The notes beneath the pieces are model-generated. The model saw only the letters and a list, made by a program, of their open reading frames with translations, had not been told where the DNA came from and made no database searches. A stretch of 32,676 nt of DNA. It comes from Lysobacteraceae bacterium (lineage in GTDB: Bacteria > Pseudomonadota > Gammaproteobacteria > Xanthomonadales > Rhodanobacteraceae). The DNA is taken from assembly GCA_018970895.1 (NCBI GenBank), contig JAGWVM010000025.1, forward strand, positions 1-32,676, written 5' to 3'. Both the position numbers and the translations under genes were made by a program. Of this stretch, positions 32,255 through 32,676 are shown piece after piece. The stretch's first letter is position 1. Every line of letters begins with the position of its first letter.

Positions 32255-32676
32255 GTGACCGCATCCACCGAACGCGCCATCCTCGCTGGCGGCTGTTTCT
32301 GGGGCGTGCAGGAGCTGATCCGCCGGCAGCCCGGGGTGGTCTCGACCCGGGTGGGCTACTCCGGCGGCGACGTGCCGAACGCCACCTACCGCCACCACGG
32401 CACCCACGCCGAGGCGGTGGAGATCGTGTTCGACCCCGCGCTCACCAGCTACCGCGCGCTGCTGGAGTTCTTTTTCCAGATCCACGACCCGACCACGCGC
32501 AACCGCCAGGGCAACGACATCGGTCCGAGCTACCGCTCGGCGATCTTCTACACCAGCCCCGAACAGCAGGCGGTGGCCGAGGACACCATCGCCGACGTCG
32601 AGGCGTCCGGCCTGTGGCCCGGCAAGGTGGTCACCGAGGTGGCGCCGGCCGGCGATTTCTGGGAAGCCGAACCCGA
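32255..32676 (+). CDS. msrA: Peptide methionine sulfoxide reductase A (N-terminal part)
   Basis: The frame starts with GTG at 32255, with AGGAG 8 bases upstream, and runs past the window end. About 140 residues are visible. The active-site motif GGCFWG (Cys14) and the family pattern GYSGG with [13 protein letters not shown] and [28 protein letters not shown] identify MsrA, which reduces the S-form of methionine sulfoxide with thioredoxin. It is cytosolic. The C-terminus is outside the window. Confidence 0.96.
   Translation, partial: MTASTERAILAGGCFWGVQELIRRQPGVVSTRVGYSGGDVPNATYRHHGTHAEAVEIVFDPALTSYRALLEFFFQIHDPTTRNRQGNDIGPSYRSAIFYTSPEQQAVAEDTIADVEASGLWPGKVVTEVAPAGDFWEAEP

Overview
This is a GC-rich (about 65-73% in sampled lines), densely coded chromosomal stretch. 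The gene families (Nu-class GST, MBOAT/SGNH pair, AarC-like CoA-transferase, secreted penicillin-acylase-like hydrolase, class III UvrA, Cache/HAMP sensor) suggest a Xanthomonadales-type gammaproteobacterium, possibly near Rhodanobacteraceae. That assignment is inferred from gene content alone. I see no rRNA, tRNA, CRISPR array, transposase or phage gene.

Layout. 1-2553 (+): the tail of an unknown gene, a possible ATP-grasp-like protein and an extended SDR. 2566-9393 (-): a six-gene operon, read from 9393 downward: AsnB-type amidotransferase, acyl carrier protein, AMP-forming acyl ligase, PrmC/HemK-like methyltransferase, NadE-like amide synthase and a tandem-GNAT acyltransferase. It is tightly packed, with 4- and 8-bp overlaps. 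Its middle (about 4.74-9.48 kb) is visibly less GC-rich than its surroundings. It looks like an uncharacterised carrier-protein and amidation pathway and is the most interesting system here. A perfect CRP/Clp-type palindrome lies between asnB and the carrier protein gene. 9500-11674 (-): an ACT-domain protein with a possible V4R-like C-terminus, a decayed SnoaL-like gene and a nitroreductase. 11829-16515: a secreted Ntn-hydrolase (acylase), a membrane protein on the opposite strand and an acetate/succinate CoA-transferase. 16519-22592 (-): a membrane O-acyltransferase, a secreted amidohydrolase, an SGNH-like/MBOAT pair and a Nu-class GST. 22657-25986 (-): a class III UvrA-like ABC protein lacking the UvrB-binding region, and a small secreted cysteine-containing protein. 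26136-29008 (+): a Cache-HAMP receptor with no output domain, a DUF4388-like protein and a nitronate monooxygenase. 29018-29856 (-): a TfoX pseudogene with two in-frame stops and a lost ATG, next to a secreted SnoaL-like protein. 30006-32676 (+): an NAPE-PLD-like metallo-hydrolase, a secreted esterase and the start of msrA.

How the genes may work together. In the 2566-9393 operon the ligase probably activates a carboxylic acid and loads it on the carrier protein. AsnB and the NadE-like enzyme could each turn a carboxylate into an amide, the methyltransferase could methylate an amide-like or altered substrate, and the GNAT could transfer the acyl group to an amine. The product (a small metabolite or a decoration of surface sugar) cannot be read from the sequence. 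The rest of the window looks like ordinary accessory and housekeeping content with several cell-envelope acylation and hydrolysis functions.
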